The notes: generated by a model from the letters alone, not told the origin. A stretch of DNA of 64,000 nucleotides from Oscillospiraceae bacterium (GCA_015063845.1 SVTJ01000003.1:62001-126000); one strand, 5' to 3'. Shown: positions 51,710 to 60,441, counted from the stretch's first letter. Numbers and translations are program-made.

Positions 51710-53929
51710 ATGTCAAAAGAGGACAAATCAAACGTATCAAGGCTTTTCCAAATGCTTGAAGCAACGGGAAAGAATTACGATATAGAAAAGATAAGAAGCG
51801 CGTATGAGTACGCGGCTGCTCTCCACGAGGGACAGTTCCGTGTCAGCGGAGAGCCTTATATCTCTCACCCCATCGCGGTGGCTGAGATAGTGGCGAGCCT
51901 TGAGCTTGACACTAATTCCATATGTGCCGCTCTGTTGCACGATACTGTCGAGGACTGCTCCGAAAAGACAGACCTTAAGGAGATAGAGAAGCGTTTCGGC
52001 GCAGAGGTCGCAATGCTTGTCGACGGACTTACAAAGCTTGTCACTCTTTATATCGAGGACAAGGAGGAGGCGCACATTGAAAATCTGCGCAAGATGCTCC
52101 TTGCGATGTCAAAGGACGTCAGAGTAATATTTATCAAACTCTGTGACAGGCTTCACAATATGCGTACGCTTGACGCAAAGCCCGATCCAAAGAGACGTTC
52201 AACAGCACTTGAAACAATGCACGTCTACGCGCCTCTTGCGCATAGACTCGGTATGCAAAAGATAAAGCAGGAGCTTGAAAATCTTTGCATCTCTTATCTC
52301 GACCCAATCGGATATGAGGAGGTCGAGAGCTATATCAAGGAGAAATACGGAGAGAGCGTCGGATTTATTGAGAACGTAACTGCGCAGGTAGAAACCAAGC
52401 TGCGTGAGAATTGCATACATTTCGCGCTCAAGGGTCGTATCAAGTCAGCGTACAGTATATATCGCAAGATGTATAACCAAAACAAGAGCTTTGACCAGAT
52501 ATACGACTTTTACGCGATGAGGATAATCGTGGATACCGAGCTTGAATGCTATACGGCGCTTGGACTTATCCATGAGATGTTTAAGTCGATACCGGGTAGA
52601 TTTAAGGATTATATCTCCACGCCTAAGCCCAATATGTACCGCTCGCTCCATACGACTGTCATAGGAAGCGACGGAATTCCGTTTGAGGTTCAGATAAGAA
52701 CGTGGGAGATGCATCACGTTGCCGAATACGGTATCGCGGCGCATTGGAAATACAAGTCGGGAGAAAAGTCCAAAGAGGATATGGACAAGAAGCTTGAATG
52801 GATATCCAAGCTTGTTGAGACCGAAAGCGGAGTAAAAGACCCCGACGAATTTCTCAATGCTCTTAAGACCGATATCTTCCAGGATGAGACGTTTGTCTTT
52901 ACTCCTAAGGGAGACGTGCTTGCTCTTCCTCAGAGAGCGACGCTTATCGACTTTGCATACGCCATTCACTCTGGTGTAGGTAACTCGATGATAGGCGCCA
53001 AGATAAACGGAATGATAGTCCCGATAGACAGCTCACCCGAAACGGGAGATATCGTGGAGATACTTACGTCTCAGAGCTCCAAGGGACCCAGCCGCGATTG
53101 GCTTACGATAGTAAAGACCAGTGAGGCGAGAACCAAGATACGCGCTTGGTTTAAGAAGGAAAAGAGAGCGGACAATATCGTTGCGGGTAAGGCAATGGTG
53201 GATACCGAATTCAAGAGGTGGAAGAGACCGTTTACCGAAACGCAAAGAAATGATATCGTCGCAACCGTCGGACAAAGAATAGGCTTCAACAGTGCAGACG
53301 ACCTTTACAATACGCTTGGCTACGGCGGTATTTCCATGACCAAGGTGGCAGGTAAGCTGCACGACGAATTTGAAAAGACGGTAGCTGCGCCTGAGCCCGA
53401 GGTCAAGGAAGACATAAAGGCAGAACAGATAAAGACCACAATACCAAAGAATATCAAGTCCAATGGCGGAATCGTCGTTGACGGAGAAAACGGCTGTCAA
53501 GTCAAGTTTGCCAAGTGCTGTAATCCGCTTCCGGGAGATACTGTTATCGGATTTATCACCAAGGGATTTGGTATATCTATTCATAAACACGACTGTCCCA
53601 ACGTTCAGGTAATGATGCAAAATCCCGACAATACCGATAGATTTGTAGAGGCACATTGGGAAAAGGGACAGAATATGGGTACGCAGGATATGTACGAGGC
53701 ACAGCTTTGCGTTTACGTTGAGGATCGTCTCGGCATAGTTGCGGATATATCCGTCGCTCTTTCGGATATGAGGGTGTTTCTGCTTCAGATAAATACCACG
53801 AAGAGCGGTGCGGATAAGACGGTGGTCAATCTTACGGTCAGCTGTAAGAACGTCGATCACTACCATTCCATCGTTTCACGTCTGCGCTCAATTTCGGGCG
53901 TCATCGATATAACGAGAGGATTTTCATAA
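51710..53929 (+). CDS. relA: bifunctional (p)ppGpp synthetase/hydrolase
   Basis: Stringent-response enzyme Rel/SpoT of 739 residues. The HD hydrolase domain is intact (SHPIAVAEI, then LLHDTVEDC at about 75). The synthetase domain has YDFYAMRIIV and VQIRTWEMHHVAEYGIAAHW (about 325). A TGS domain (about 388-450, VLALPQRATLIDFAYAIHS), a Zn-finger-like region with CCNPLPGD and a C-terminal ACT domain complete it. This is the usual full-length layout, so both activities are expected. Confidence 0.96.
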   Translation: MSKEDKSNVSRLFQMLEATGKNYDIEKIRSAYEYAAALHEGQFRVSGEPYISHPIAVAEIVASLELDTNSICAALLHDTVEDCSEKTDLKEIEKRFGAEVAMLVDGLTKLVTLYIEDKEEAHIENLRKMLLAMSKDVRVIFIKLCDRLHNMRTLDAKPDPKRRSTALETMHVYAPLAHRLGMQKIKQELENLCISYLDPIGYEEVESYIKEKYGESVGFIENVTAQVETKLRENCIHFALKGRIKSAYSIYRKMYNQNKSFDQIYDFYAMRIIVDTELECYTALGLIHEMFKSIPGRFKDYISTPKPNMYRSLHTTVIGSDGIPFEVQIRTWEMHHVAEYGIAAHWKYKSGEKSKEDMDKKLEWISKLVETESGVKDPDEFLNALKTDIFQDETFVFTPKGDVLALPQRATLIDFAYAIHSGVGNSMIGAKINGMIVPIDSSPETGDIVEILTSQSSKGPSRDWLTIVKTSEARTKIRAWFKKEKRADNIVAGKAMVDTEFKRWKRPFTETQRNDIVATVGQRIGFNSADDLYNTLGYGGISMTKVAGKLHDEFEKTVAAPEPEVKEDIKAEQIKTTIPKNIKSNGGIVVDGENGCQVKFAKCCNPLPGDTVIGFITKGFGISIHKHDCPNVQVMMQNPDNTDRFVEAHWEKGQNMGTQDMYEAQLCVYVEDRLGIVADISVALSDMRVFLLQINTTKSGADKTVVNLTVSCKNVDHYHSIVSRLRSISGVIDITRGFS

Positions 53930-53952
53930 TACAACGGAGGAATTATCGTAAA

Positions 53953-54411
53953 ATGATAGCGGTGATACAAAGAGTTTCGAGCGCTACAGTAAAGGTTGAC
54001 GGAGAGCTTGTCGGTAGCTGCGGACAAGGACTTTGCGTGCTTCTCGGTGTTGCTAAAGGAGATACGCAGGCTGATGCGGACGCACTTTCGAGAAAGATAC
54101 TCAATCTGCGTATATTTGAAGACGATGCGGGTAAGATGAACCGCTCTGTTCTTGACGTTGGCGGAGGAATGCTCATAGTATCCAATTTTACGTTGCTTGC
54201 CGCGTATAAAAAGGGAAATCGCCCCGATTATATGGGGGCGGCTGCACCTGACGAGGCGAATGAACTTTACGAGTATTTTGCGGGACTTTGTGCAGAGCAC
54301 GTGCCCGTGGGGCGCGGAGTGTTTGGCGCTGATATGAAGGTCGATATCGCAAACGACGGGCCCGTTACCATAGTTATGGACAGCGCGGTGCTGCTGGGCA
54401 AGCAGGGATAA
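53953..54411 (+). CDS. dtd: D-aminoacyl-tRNA deacylase
   Basis: Hydrolyses D-amino acids from mischarged tRNA. The 152-residue protein has RVSSATVKVDGE (about 7), SNFTLLAAYKKGNRPDY (about 78; most family members have SQFTL) and the cross-subunit motif NDGPVTIVMDS (about 135). It follows relA, an association found widely in Firmicutes. RBS AACGGAGG lies upstream, 13 nt from the ATG. Confidence 0.95.
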   Translation: MIAVIQRVSSATVKVDGELVGSCGQGLCVLLGVAKGDTQADADALSRKILNLRIFEDDAGKMNRSVLDVGGGMLIVSNFTLLAAYKKGNRPDYMGAAAPDEANELYEYFAGLCAEHVPVGRGVFGADMKVDIANDGPVTIVMDSAVLLGKQG

Positions 54412-54435
54412 TTCCATAAAGACAAGGAAGACGTT

Positions 54436-55929
54436 ATGATTATTAGATTAGAGTCACCGATAAACAGATATTACGTGCAAACGCTCGCTATGATATTCTT
54501 TCCGGGCGAGAAGTTTGGCGAGGACGAGCTTATAAAGACAGACGTTTCATCGCTTTTTGTGCGTACGGAAAACACCGAAACCGGTGTATTTGCGTATGCA
54601 GAGGCAAGCTTTGAGGGGAAGATTAGCAAGGCAGAATATACAGCGGAGAAGAGCGATGGCAGAACGGCGGAGAGAACGCTGAAGCTTGCGGTCGGAGGAG
54701 CTGTTATTCATGCGCTCGGAGAGCTTGTCGGCTACCGTCCCGCGTGGGGAATGCTCATAGGAGTGCGTCCCTCAAAGGTGGCAAGCGAGATGCTCAATGC
54801 GGGTATGAGCAAGACTAAAGTAAAAAGGATACTTAATACAGATTATCTTGTTATTCCCAAAAAAGCCGCGCTTGCGACGGATATTGCCGTCACAGAGAAG
54901 AGAATAGTCGGAGAACCGTCTGCAAAGGATTGCAGCGTTTACGTGTCTATTCCTTTTTGTCCTTCAAGATGCTCGTACTGCTCGTTCGTATCCTATACCT
55001 CAAAGAGATTGCTATCTCTTATTCCCGAGTATTTGGAGAAGCTTAAGACGGATATAAAAGGACAGTTCGATATAATCAAAAAGCTTGGACTTCGTGTGCG
55101 CACTGTATATATCGGAGGAGGTACTCCTACCATACTCGACGAGCGACAGCTTGAGGAGTTACTCAGATTTATCAGTGAGCAGACAGACGTGTCATTGCTT
55201 GACGAATATACACTTGAAGCAGGCAGACCCGACACTATAACGGCTGAAAAATTTGCGATAGCCAAGGCGTACGGTGTCACGAGAGTGAGCGTAAATCCGC
55301 AGAGCCTCTGTGATGAAGTTCTTTGCGGCATAGGAAGAAGCCACACGGCAGAGGACTTTTTCCGTGCTTACGATATAGCGAAGGCGTCGGGTATAAAGAC
55401 AGTAAACGTTGACCTTATCGCAGGACTTCCTGCGGATAACTTCAAGCGCTTTTCGGCAACGGTGGACCGCATAATTGCTCTTGACCCCGAGAACATAACA
55501 GTGCATACGTTCTGCGTTAAAAAGAGCGCGGAGATATTGCGCTTGAATTCGCGTATATATTCGGTTCACGGCGGAGACGCGGGAAAATGCGTGGACTATT
55601 CGCAGATAAAGATACAGCAGGCAGATTACGTGCCGTACTATATGTATAGACAGAAAAATACCGTGGGAAACTATGAGAACGTAGGCTTTGCAAAGACGGG
55701 ACACGAGGGACTTTACAACATCTACATGATGGAAGAGATACACTCGATATTCGCCGCAGGAGCAGGGGCTGTCAGCAAGCTTGTGGACAACACGGGAGCA
55801 TACGGTAAATCTGCAAATATAGAAAGACTGTTCCACAACAAATATCCCTATGAATATCTCACGGAGGATAGGAATAGTATGTTTGAGGAAGCCGCACTGA
55901 AGTTTTATACCGAGCACGGTCTGCTTTGA
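54436..55929 (+). CDS. hemZ: coproporphyrinogen dehydrogenase HemZ-like radical SAM protein
   Basis: A 497-residue radical SAM enzyme of the HemN/HemZ family. The cluster motif CPSRCSYCSFVSY (CxxxCxxC) is at about residue 175. GGGTPTILDERQL (about 228) and VSVNPQSLCDEVL (about 278) follow. The N-terminal 160 residues are the HemZ-type extension with MLIGVRPSKVA. It could oxidise coproporphyrinogen III anaerobically, but no other heme genes are near, and related HemW-like proteins are chaperones; activity is open. Confidence 0.85.
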   Translation: MIIRLESPINRYYVQTLAMIFFPGEKFGEDELIKTDVSSLFVRTENTETGVFAYAEASFEGKISKAEYTAEKSDGRTAERTLKLAVGGAVIHALGELVGYRPAWGMLIGVRPSKVASEMLNAGMSKTKVKRILNTDYLVIPKKAALATDIAVTEKRIVGEPSAKDCSVYVSIPFCPSRCSYCSFVSYTSKRLLSLIPEYLEKLKTDIKGQFDIIKKLGLRVRTVYIGGGTPTILDERQLEELLRFISEQTDVSLLDEYTLEAGRPDTITAEKFAIAKAYGVTRVSVNPQSLCDEVLCGIGRSHTAEDFFRAYDIAKASGIKTVNVDLIAGLPADNFKRFSATVDRIIALDPENITVHTFCVKKSAEILRLNSRIYSVHGGDAGKCVDYSQIKIQQADYVPYYMYRQKNTVGNYENVGFAKTGHEGLYNIYMMEEIHSIFAAGAGAVSKLVDNTGAYGKSANIERLFHNKYPYEYLTEDRNSMFEEAALKFYTEHGLL

Positions 55930-55962
55930 GGCGCGGATACTCATTTGTTAGGAGGAAGCACC

Positions 55963-56835
55963 GTGAAGGTAGCTGAGCTTATAAAAAGATGCGATGAGGA
56001 TTTTGAAAAAAGACTGTATTCCATCGCGGATAAAATACATATCGATGGGGTAAGGCTAATAAGCTTGTCAGGACCTACCTGCTCGGGAAAGACAACCGCG
56101 GCAGAGATGCTCGCAAAGCGTCTCGAGACCTACGGAAAGCGGGTGCATATAGTGTCTATCGACGATTTTTATTACGACAGAGACTATTTGCATAAGCTTT
56201 CAAAGAGCAAGGGACTTGACGGCATCGATTATGATAGTGTTGATACGATAGACCTTTGCGCGCTTGGGACGTTCGTTGAGGAAATGTATTCGGAGGACGA
56301 GGTCCGATGCCCTGTGTTTGATTTTAAAACGGGAATGAGAGCAGGGGAGAGAAGAATAAGCGCAGGAGACAACGATCTCTTTATCTTTGAGGGGATCCAG
56401 GCAATATATCCCGAGGTCACCGCACTTTTCTCGTCTCACGGCTACGCGAGCGTTTATATTGCTCCGCTAAGCTCGATATATGTCGGAGACGAAGAGTTTA
56501 CTCCCAATGAGATAAGACTTCTTCGACGTTTGGTTCGAGATACAAATTTCAGAGGCGCTGACGTAGAGTTTACCCTCGAGCTTTGGGAGAGCGTAAGACA
56601 AAACGAAGAGAGAAATATTTTTCCGTATGCGGACGGCTGTATCTACAAGATAAATTCCACACAGGAATATGAGCTGTCCATACTAAAGCCTTTCCTTGAG
56701 AATATACTCTCACCGATACGTCCGCAATCAAAGTATTACGTACATACAAGACGTATACTTAAACAGATCGCTACGGTAGAGGCGGCTGACGCGTCTCTTA
56801 TCGGAAAGAACTCACTTTACAGAGAATTCGTATAA
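55963..56835 (+). CDS. uridine kinase-like nucleoside kinase
   Basis: A 290-residue P-loop kinase. Walker A GPTCSGKTT is at about residue 38, the uridine-kinase motif SIDDFYYDRDY at about 65, and the DYDSVDTIDL and RLVRDTNFRGA blocks fit the family. A nucleoside (uridine/cytidine-like) substrate is likely. The start is GTG at 55963 with AGGAGG 6-7 nt upstream; earlier in-frame TTG codons lie in or before that RBS. Its stop is 4 bp before a large inverted repeat. Confidence 0.85.
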   Translation: MKVAELIKRCDEDFEKRLYSIADKIHIDGVRLISLSGPTCSGKTTAAEMLAKRLETYGKRVHIVSIDDFYYDRDYLHKLSKSKGLDGIDYDSVDTIDLCALGTFVEEMYSEDEVRCPVFDFKTGMRAGERRISAGDNDLFIFEGIQAIYPEVTALFSSHGYASVYIAPLSSIYVGDEEFTPNEIRLLRRLVRDTNFRGADVEFTLELWESVRQNEERNIFPYADGCIYKINSTQEYELSILKPFLENILSPIRPQSKYYVHTRRILKQIATVEAADASLIGKNSLYREFV

Positions 56836-56838
56836 CAT

Positions 56839-56963
56839 ACACCGCCCATTACGCTACATAGTCGGACGCACGCGCCACGGTATGAATACCCAAAGCGCGC
56901 GGCGAATAAGATTTTAGTGCGGCTCTTGCTCCTTTGCGAGAGCACGAATGTAATGGGCGGTGT
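56839..56963 (+). other. candidate structured RNA leader of flippase gene
   Basis: A perfect 14-bp inverted repeat, ACACCGCCCATTAC (56839-56852) and GTAATGGGCGGTGT (56950-56963), encloses 97 nt. Inside are GGTA-TGAA-TACC flanked by GCGC/GCGC, and CTCTTGC / GCGAGAG with GTG/CAC outside it. The 3' outer arm holds the GGGCGGTG that is the only SD-like sequence of the next gene. Not recognised as a known class. Confidence 0.5.
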
Positions 56964-56969
56964 TTGCGA

Positions 56970-58568
56970 TTGAAAAGAGCTGATACGTCGCTGGGTAAAA
57001 GCGAGCGCACGTTTATGTCGGGCGTTCTCGTGCTCACGGCTTCTACTATAATTGTCAAAATAATTGGTCTTGCGTATAAGATCCCCCTATTGTCCGTTAT
57101 GGGAGCAGAGGGAATGGGGTATTTCAATTCGGCGTATGAGATATATGCGCTTTTATGCGGTATATCCACGTCGGGACTTCCCATAGCCGTGTCTATGCTT
57201 ATCTCTTCCGCAAAGGAGGAGGGGGATCTCTCAAAGCAGAGAGGTGTGTTCAGAACGGCATCTGCGTTGCTTCTGACAAAAGGAATACTGAGTGCCGCGC
57301 TTCTTGCGCTGTTTGCGCGTTCACTCTCCCGATTTATCGGTAATACCGACGCATATCTTGCGATCCTTGCGATATCTCCCGCATTGCTGTTTTCTTGTAT
57401 TTCGGGCGCAATACGGTCGTATTTTCAAGGGCACAGGAGAATGGCGCCCACCGCAATCTCTCAACTTATTGAGGCACTCGGAAAACTAATATTCGGTGTC
57501 GCGTTTGCTTGCCTTGCGCTAAAGATGGGGTTGGGAATACCAACAGCAGCTGCGTTTGCAGTTATGGGCGTCTCTCTCGGAAGCCTTCTCGCGGCTTTGT
57601 TTCTTGTCGTAAAAAGAGCAATGGAGAGCACGGAAAAAAAGATAAAAACAGCTAATAAAAAAGGCGGCTACGTATTTTCACTGTTGCACATATCCTTGCC
57701 GATAACCCTCGGCTCTGCTCTTATGGGAAGCACGAGGATGTTAGATATGGCACTTATAATGAGACGACTTCAGGATATAGGCGTAAGTGCCGCTGAGGCA
57801 AATAGAATATACGGTTCTTATACCACGCTTGCTTTGCCGATATACGGTCTTGTTCCAGCGTTTATTCCGCCCATAACCGAGAGCCTTATACCAAGGCTTT
57901 CAGCGGTTGCGGGTACGGATAGGCTTGACGAACAAAGGGGAGCTGTCGCAAGCTCTATGAGACTTACCTTGCTTCTCGCTATCCCGTCTGCTATGGGAGT
58001 AGCTTTGTATTCTTCGCAGATAATTGGGTTGCTTTTTGGTAACGGTGACGCAAGTGCTGTCGGCGCTCCGCTCTTGTCTGCGCTTGGTGTGTCAGTGCTG
58101 CTTACCTGTATGATAACTACCGTTACGGCTATTCTTCAGTCGTATAAAAAAGTTATAGCGCCGATAGCCGCTCTGGCGGCAGGTGCTGCGGTCAAAGCGG
58201 TGAGCGCGTATTTTCTTATCGGCAATCCCGACGTAAGGGAGATGGGCGCGCCGATAAGCACGCTTTTATTCAATGTTACAGTTCTTGCTATCGACCTTGT
58301 TTTCGTATACCGTGTTGTACCGCGTGGTACAGGTATGCTTAAGACGTTGCCTCGATGCGCGGTGTCAGGCGCGATAGCTATGATAATATCATATGCTACG
58401 TATCTCGCGCTCTCTAAGCATATCAGCGTGACGGCAGTTCCTTTCTTGGCGGCACTTATCGTGGCGGTCGTGGCATATTTTGTGCTTGCTTATGCTTTTG
58501 GAATAGTCAGCAAGGACGATATTTCAGTTGTTTCAAGAAAAAGCGGTGACGTTCACCGCTCAAAATAA
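56970..58568 (+). CDS. SpoVB/MurJ-type polysaccharide flippase
   Basis: A 532-residue membrane protein with about 14 helices of the MOP superfamily (SpoVB/MurJ-like lipid-linked oligosaccharide flippase). The start of the core, GVLVLTASTIIVKIIGLAYK then VMGAEGMGYFNSAYEIY, is typical of SpoVB proteins. It could serve spore cortex or cell-wall synthesis. The start is uncertain: TTG at 56970 and TTG at 56964 follow GGGCGGTG; ATG at 57015 (before SGVLVL) has no RBS. It lies 12 bp before mazG. Confidence 0.85.
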   Translation: MKRADTSLGKSERTFMSGVLVLTASTIIVKIIGLAYKIPLLSVMGAEGMGYFNSAYEIYALLCGISTSGLPIAVSMLISSAKEEGDLSKQRGVFRTASALLLTKGILSAALLALFARSLSRFIGNTDAYLAILAISPALLFSCISGAIRSYFQGHRRMAPTAISQLIEALGKLIFGVAFACLALKMGLGIPTAAAFAVMGVSLGSLLAALFLVVKRAMESTEKKIKTANKKGGYVFSLLHISLPITLGSALMGSTRMLDMALIMRRLQDIGVSAAEANRIYGSYTTLALPIYGLVPAFIPPITESLIPRLSAVAGTDRLDEQRGAVASSMRLTLLLAIPSAMGVALYSSQIIGLLFGNGDASAVGAPLLSALGVSVLLTCMITTVTAILQSYKKVIAPIAALAAGAAVKAVSAYFLIGNPDVREMGAPISTLLFNVTVLAIDLVFVYRVVPRGTGMLKTLPRCAVSGAIAMIISYATYLALSKHISVTAVPFLAALIVAVVAYFVLAYAFGIVSKDDISVVSRKSGDVHRSK

Positions 58569-58580
58569 AGGAGTTTTAAA

Positions 58581-59393
58581 ATGACTACAAAGGAAAAGAT
58601 CCAACATTTGATGAATAAAGAGAACTATTCTTTTGATGACCTCGTGCTGATCATGGAGGTACTTCGATCTGAGGAAGGTTGTCCGTGGGATAGAGAGCAG
58701 ACGCACAAGAGCATAAGAAAGGACTTTATCGAGGAGACCTATGAGGTCATAGAGGCGATAGATACCGAAGACCCCACACTTATGCGAGAGGAGCTTGGTG
58801 ACGTGCTGTTGCAGGTGGTGTTCCACGCTCGTATCGAAGAGGAAGAGGGAAGATGCAATATAGATGACGTTGCAAACGATATATGCGTAAAGCTTATACA
58901 CCGCCATCCTCACGTTTTCGGTGACGTTGTTGCGGAAACGTCGGATAAGGTGCTCTCAAATTGGGAAATGATAAAGAGCGAGGAAAAAGAGAGAGTGACA
59001 GTTACCGATAAGCTTCGCGCTATTCCCCCTATGCTTCCCGCACTTATGAGAGCGGAGAAGGTAGGTAAGAAAGCGTCCTGCTTTGACTTTCCCGACACGG
59101 AGAGTGTCATGGATAAGCTGAGCGAGGAATTTTGCGAGCTCTCTGAGGCAATAGACGAAGGAGAAAACGCTCACATTGAGGAAGAAATGGGAGATTTGTT
59201 GCTTACCGTTACTTCTCTTTGCCGTAAGCTTGGTGTTGATCCCGAGGTGGCGTTGAACAAAGCTACCGATAAGTTTATCTATAGATTTGAAACTGTTGAA
59301 AACGTAACTATCGAGCGCAAAATGAACATAAAAGAGATGACAATGACAGAGCTTGATGCGATTTGGGATGAAATTAAACATAAAAAGCAATAA
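58581..59393 (+). CDS. mazG: nucleoside triphosphate pyrophosphohydrolase MazG
   Basis: Hydrolyses NTPs to NMP and PPi, a housekeeping enzyme. The 270-residue protein has two MazG domains. The first has CPWDREQTHKSIRKDFIEE and EELGDVLLQVVFHARI (about 35-90). The second has LSEEFCELSEAIDEG and HIEEEMGDLLLTV (about 178-215), with the metal-binding ExxED-type residues. RBS AAGGAG. It is commonly next to hup and rqcP in Firmicutes, as here. Confidence 0.94.
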   Translation: MTTKEKIQHLMNKENYSFDDLVLIMEVLRSEEGCPWDREQTHKSIRKDFIEETYEVIEAIDTEDPTLMREELGDVLLQVVFHARIEEEEGRCNIDDVANDICVKLIHRHPHVFGDVVAETSDKVLSNWEMIKSEEKERVTVTDKLRAIPPMLPALMRAEKVGKKASCFDFPDTESVMDKLSEEFCELSEAIDEGENAHIEEEMGDLLLTVTSLCRKLGVDPEVALNKATDKFIYRFETVENVTIERKMNIKEMTMTELDAIWDEIKHKKQ

Positions 59394-59430
59394 AAAGTTA
59401 AAAAAATTGGAGAAAAAAACAAAAAAACTC

Positions 59431-59459
59431 TTGTAATTACTGAAAAAATGTGTTATAAT
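59431..59459 (+). promoter_or_regulatory. SigA promoter of HU gene
   Basis: TTGTAA (59431-59436), 17 bp, TATAAT (59454-59459), 68 bp before the ATG. Confidence 0.7.
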
Positions 59460-59527
59460 GTGTATGTAATTCGGAGGTGGATATAATTCCACACGGAAAA
59501 TAAAAATACAGAAAGGTAAAAAATATC

Positions 59528-59800
59528 ATGAACAAGACACAGCTCGTAGACGTAGTAGTAGCAAAGACCGGTATGAAGAAGAAGGAGGCAGAGGCTGCAG
59601 TTAACGCTATGACTGAGGCTATCACAGAGGCTCTCAAGGCTGGCGATAAGGTACAGCTCATCGGCTTCGGTACATTTGACGTTAAGGCAAGTGCTGCAAG
59701 AGAGGGACGTAACCCCAGAACAGGCGAGACCATCAAGATCGCAGCTTCCAAGAGACCCGTATTCTCCGCTGGTAGCGCACTTAAGAACGCTGTTAACTAA
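59528..59800 (+). CDS. hup: DNA-binding protein HU
   Basis: A 90-residue histone-like nucleoid protein acting as a dimer. It starts MNKTQLVDVVVAKTGMKKKE and has the DNA-arm signature GRNPRTGETIKIAASKRPVF (about 55-75). RBS AGAAAGG lies 14 nt upstream. Codon choice is like dnaK (many GCT, AAG, CTC), in line with high expression. It has its own promoter and terminator. Confidence 0.97.
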   Translation: MNKTQLVDVVVAKTGMKKKEAEAAVNAMTEAITEALKAGDKVQLIGFGTFDVKASAAREGRNPRTGETIKIAASKRPVFSAGSALKNAVN

Positions 59801-59817
59801 TTTGTTTTATGAAATTC

Positions 59818-59845
59818 GGGCGATGGTTTTCCGTCGCCCTTTTTC
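59818..59845 (+). terminator. HU gene terminator
   Basis: Stem GGGCGATGG / CCGTCGCCC, loop TTTT, then T5. Confidence 0.88.
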
Positions 59846-59863
59846 ATCGCAAACGGAGGAAAT

Positions 59864-60109
59864 ATGAGACTTGATAAATACCTTAAGGTGTCGAGAATAA
59901 TCAAGCGCAGAACAGTGGCTAACGATGCATGCGACGCAGAACACGTTACAGTAAACGGACGTCGCGCAAAAGCATCGTACGACGTAAAGGTAGGAGATAT
60001 CCTTGAGATAACCTTTGGTCAAAGAACGCTTAAGCTGCGTGTAAAAGAGGTTAAGGACAGCGTCGCAAAGGCGGATGCCGCAACTATGTACGAGATAATA
60101 GAGGAATAG
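59864..60109 (+). CDS. rqcP: S4-domain RNA-binding protein RqcP
   Basis: An 81-residue S4 protein (YabO/RqcP, HslR-like) that works in ribosome quality control with RqcH on stalled 50S subunits. It starts [17 protein letters not shown], and the loop [16 protein letters not shown] (about 27-45) is the S4 signature. RBS ACGGAGG. It is followed by yabP, the usual order in spore-formers. Confidence 0.92.
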   Translation: MRLDKYLKVSRIIKRRTVANDACDAEHVTVNGRRAKASYDVKVGDILEITFGQRTLKLRVKEVKDSVAKADAATMYEIIEE

Positions 60110-60117
60110 TCCTCTCA

Positions 60118-60146
60118 GAATAAAGAGAGAATACTCCGCATATGAT
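60118..60146 (+). promoter_or_regulatory. SigE-like sporulation promoter of yabP
   Basis: GAATAAA (60118-60124), 14 bp, CATATGAT (60139-60146). This fits the Bacillus subtilis SigE consensus KHATATT-N14/15-CATACAHT at 5 of 7 and 6 of 8 positions. The yabP operon is SigE-dependent in B. subtilis. The -10 lies in the 5' arm of the hairpin, so the start falls in the loop. Confidence 0.6.
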
Positions 60147-60174
60147 TTAACAAAGTCGTATGCGGAGGTTTTTT
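60134..60174 (+). terminator. terminator-like hairpin masking the yabP RBS
   Basis: CTCCGCATATGA (60134-60145), 10-nt loop, TCGTATGCGGAG (60156-60167): 12 pairs with one G-U. Then G, T6 and the yabP ATG. The SD GGAGG is in the 3' arm. It can end rqcP transcripts and hide the yabP SD. Confidence 0.82.
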
Positions 60175-60441
60175 ATGGCTGAAAGGACGAGAATACTGTG
60201 TTTGACGGATAGAAATGACCTGAGAATAACCGGAGTTGAGGAGGTCATAAGCTTCGATGAAAACGGAGCAGAGCTGAGATGTGAAAATGGCAGACTTTTT
60301 GTTGACGGTGAGAACATACACATCTCCAATCTAAATACCGATAGCGGTGAGGTGAATATAACGGGTAAAATAAACGCTATGAGCTATGCGGATGAGACGG
60401 ATAAAAAACGTCGCGGCACGCTCGGAAGACTGTTTGGCTGA
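60175..60441 (+). CDS. yabP: sporulation protein YabP (YabP/YqfC family)
   Basis: An 88-residue protein of the YabP/YqfC family, required for spore formation in relatives. The core reads ILCLTDRNDLRITGVEEVIS then GRLFVDGENIHISNLNTDSG and ends GRLFG. The start at 60175 was chosen because GGAGG is 7-8 nt upstream; an in-frame ATG at 60160 lies in the hairpin arm. Its stop overlaps the yabQ start (TGATG). Confidence 0.92.
   Translation: MAERTRILCLTDRNDLRITGVEEVISFDENGAELRCENGRLFVDGENIHISNLNTDSGEVNITGKINAMSYADETDKKRRGTLGRLFG

Noticed and set aside
56839-56963. MITE or REP-type element
   Set aside because: Terminal repeats are present but no target-site duplication is seen at the ends (flanks CAT and TTG differ) and no second copy was noticed in this window, so it is kept as a structured leader candidate.
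56849-57184. 111-codon minus-strand frame across the inverted repeat
   Set aside because: It runs antisense into the flippase coding region and through the hairpin arms, with no RBS or promoter, so it is probably not a gene.
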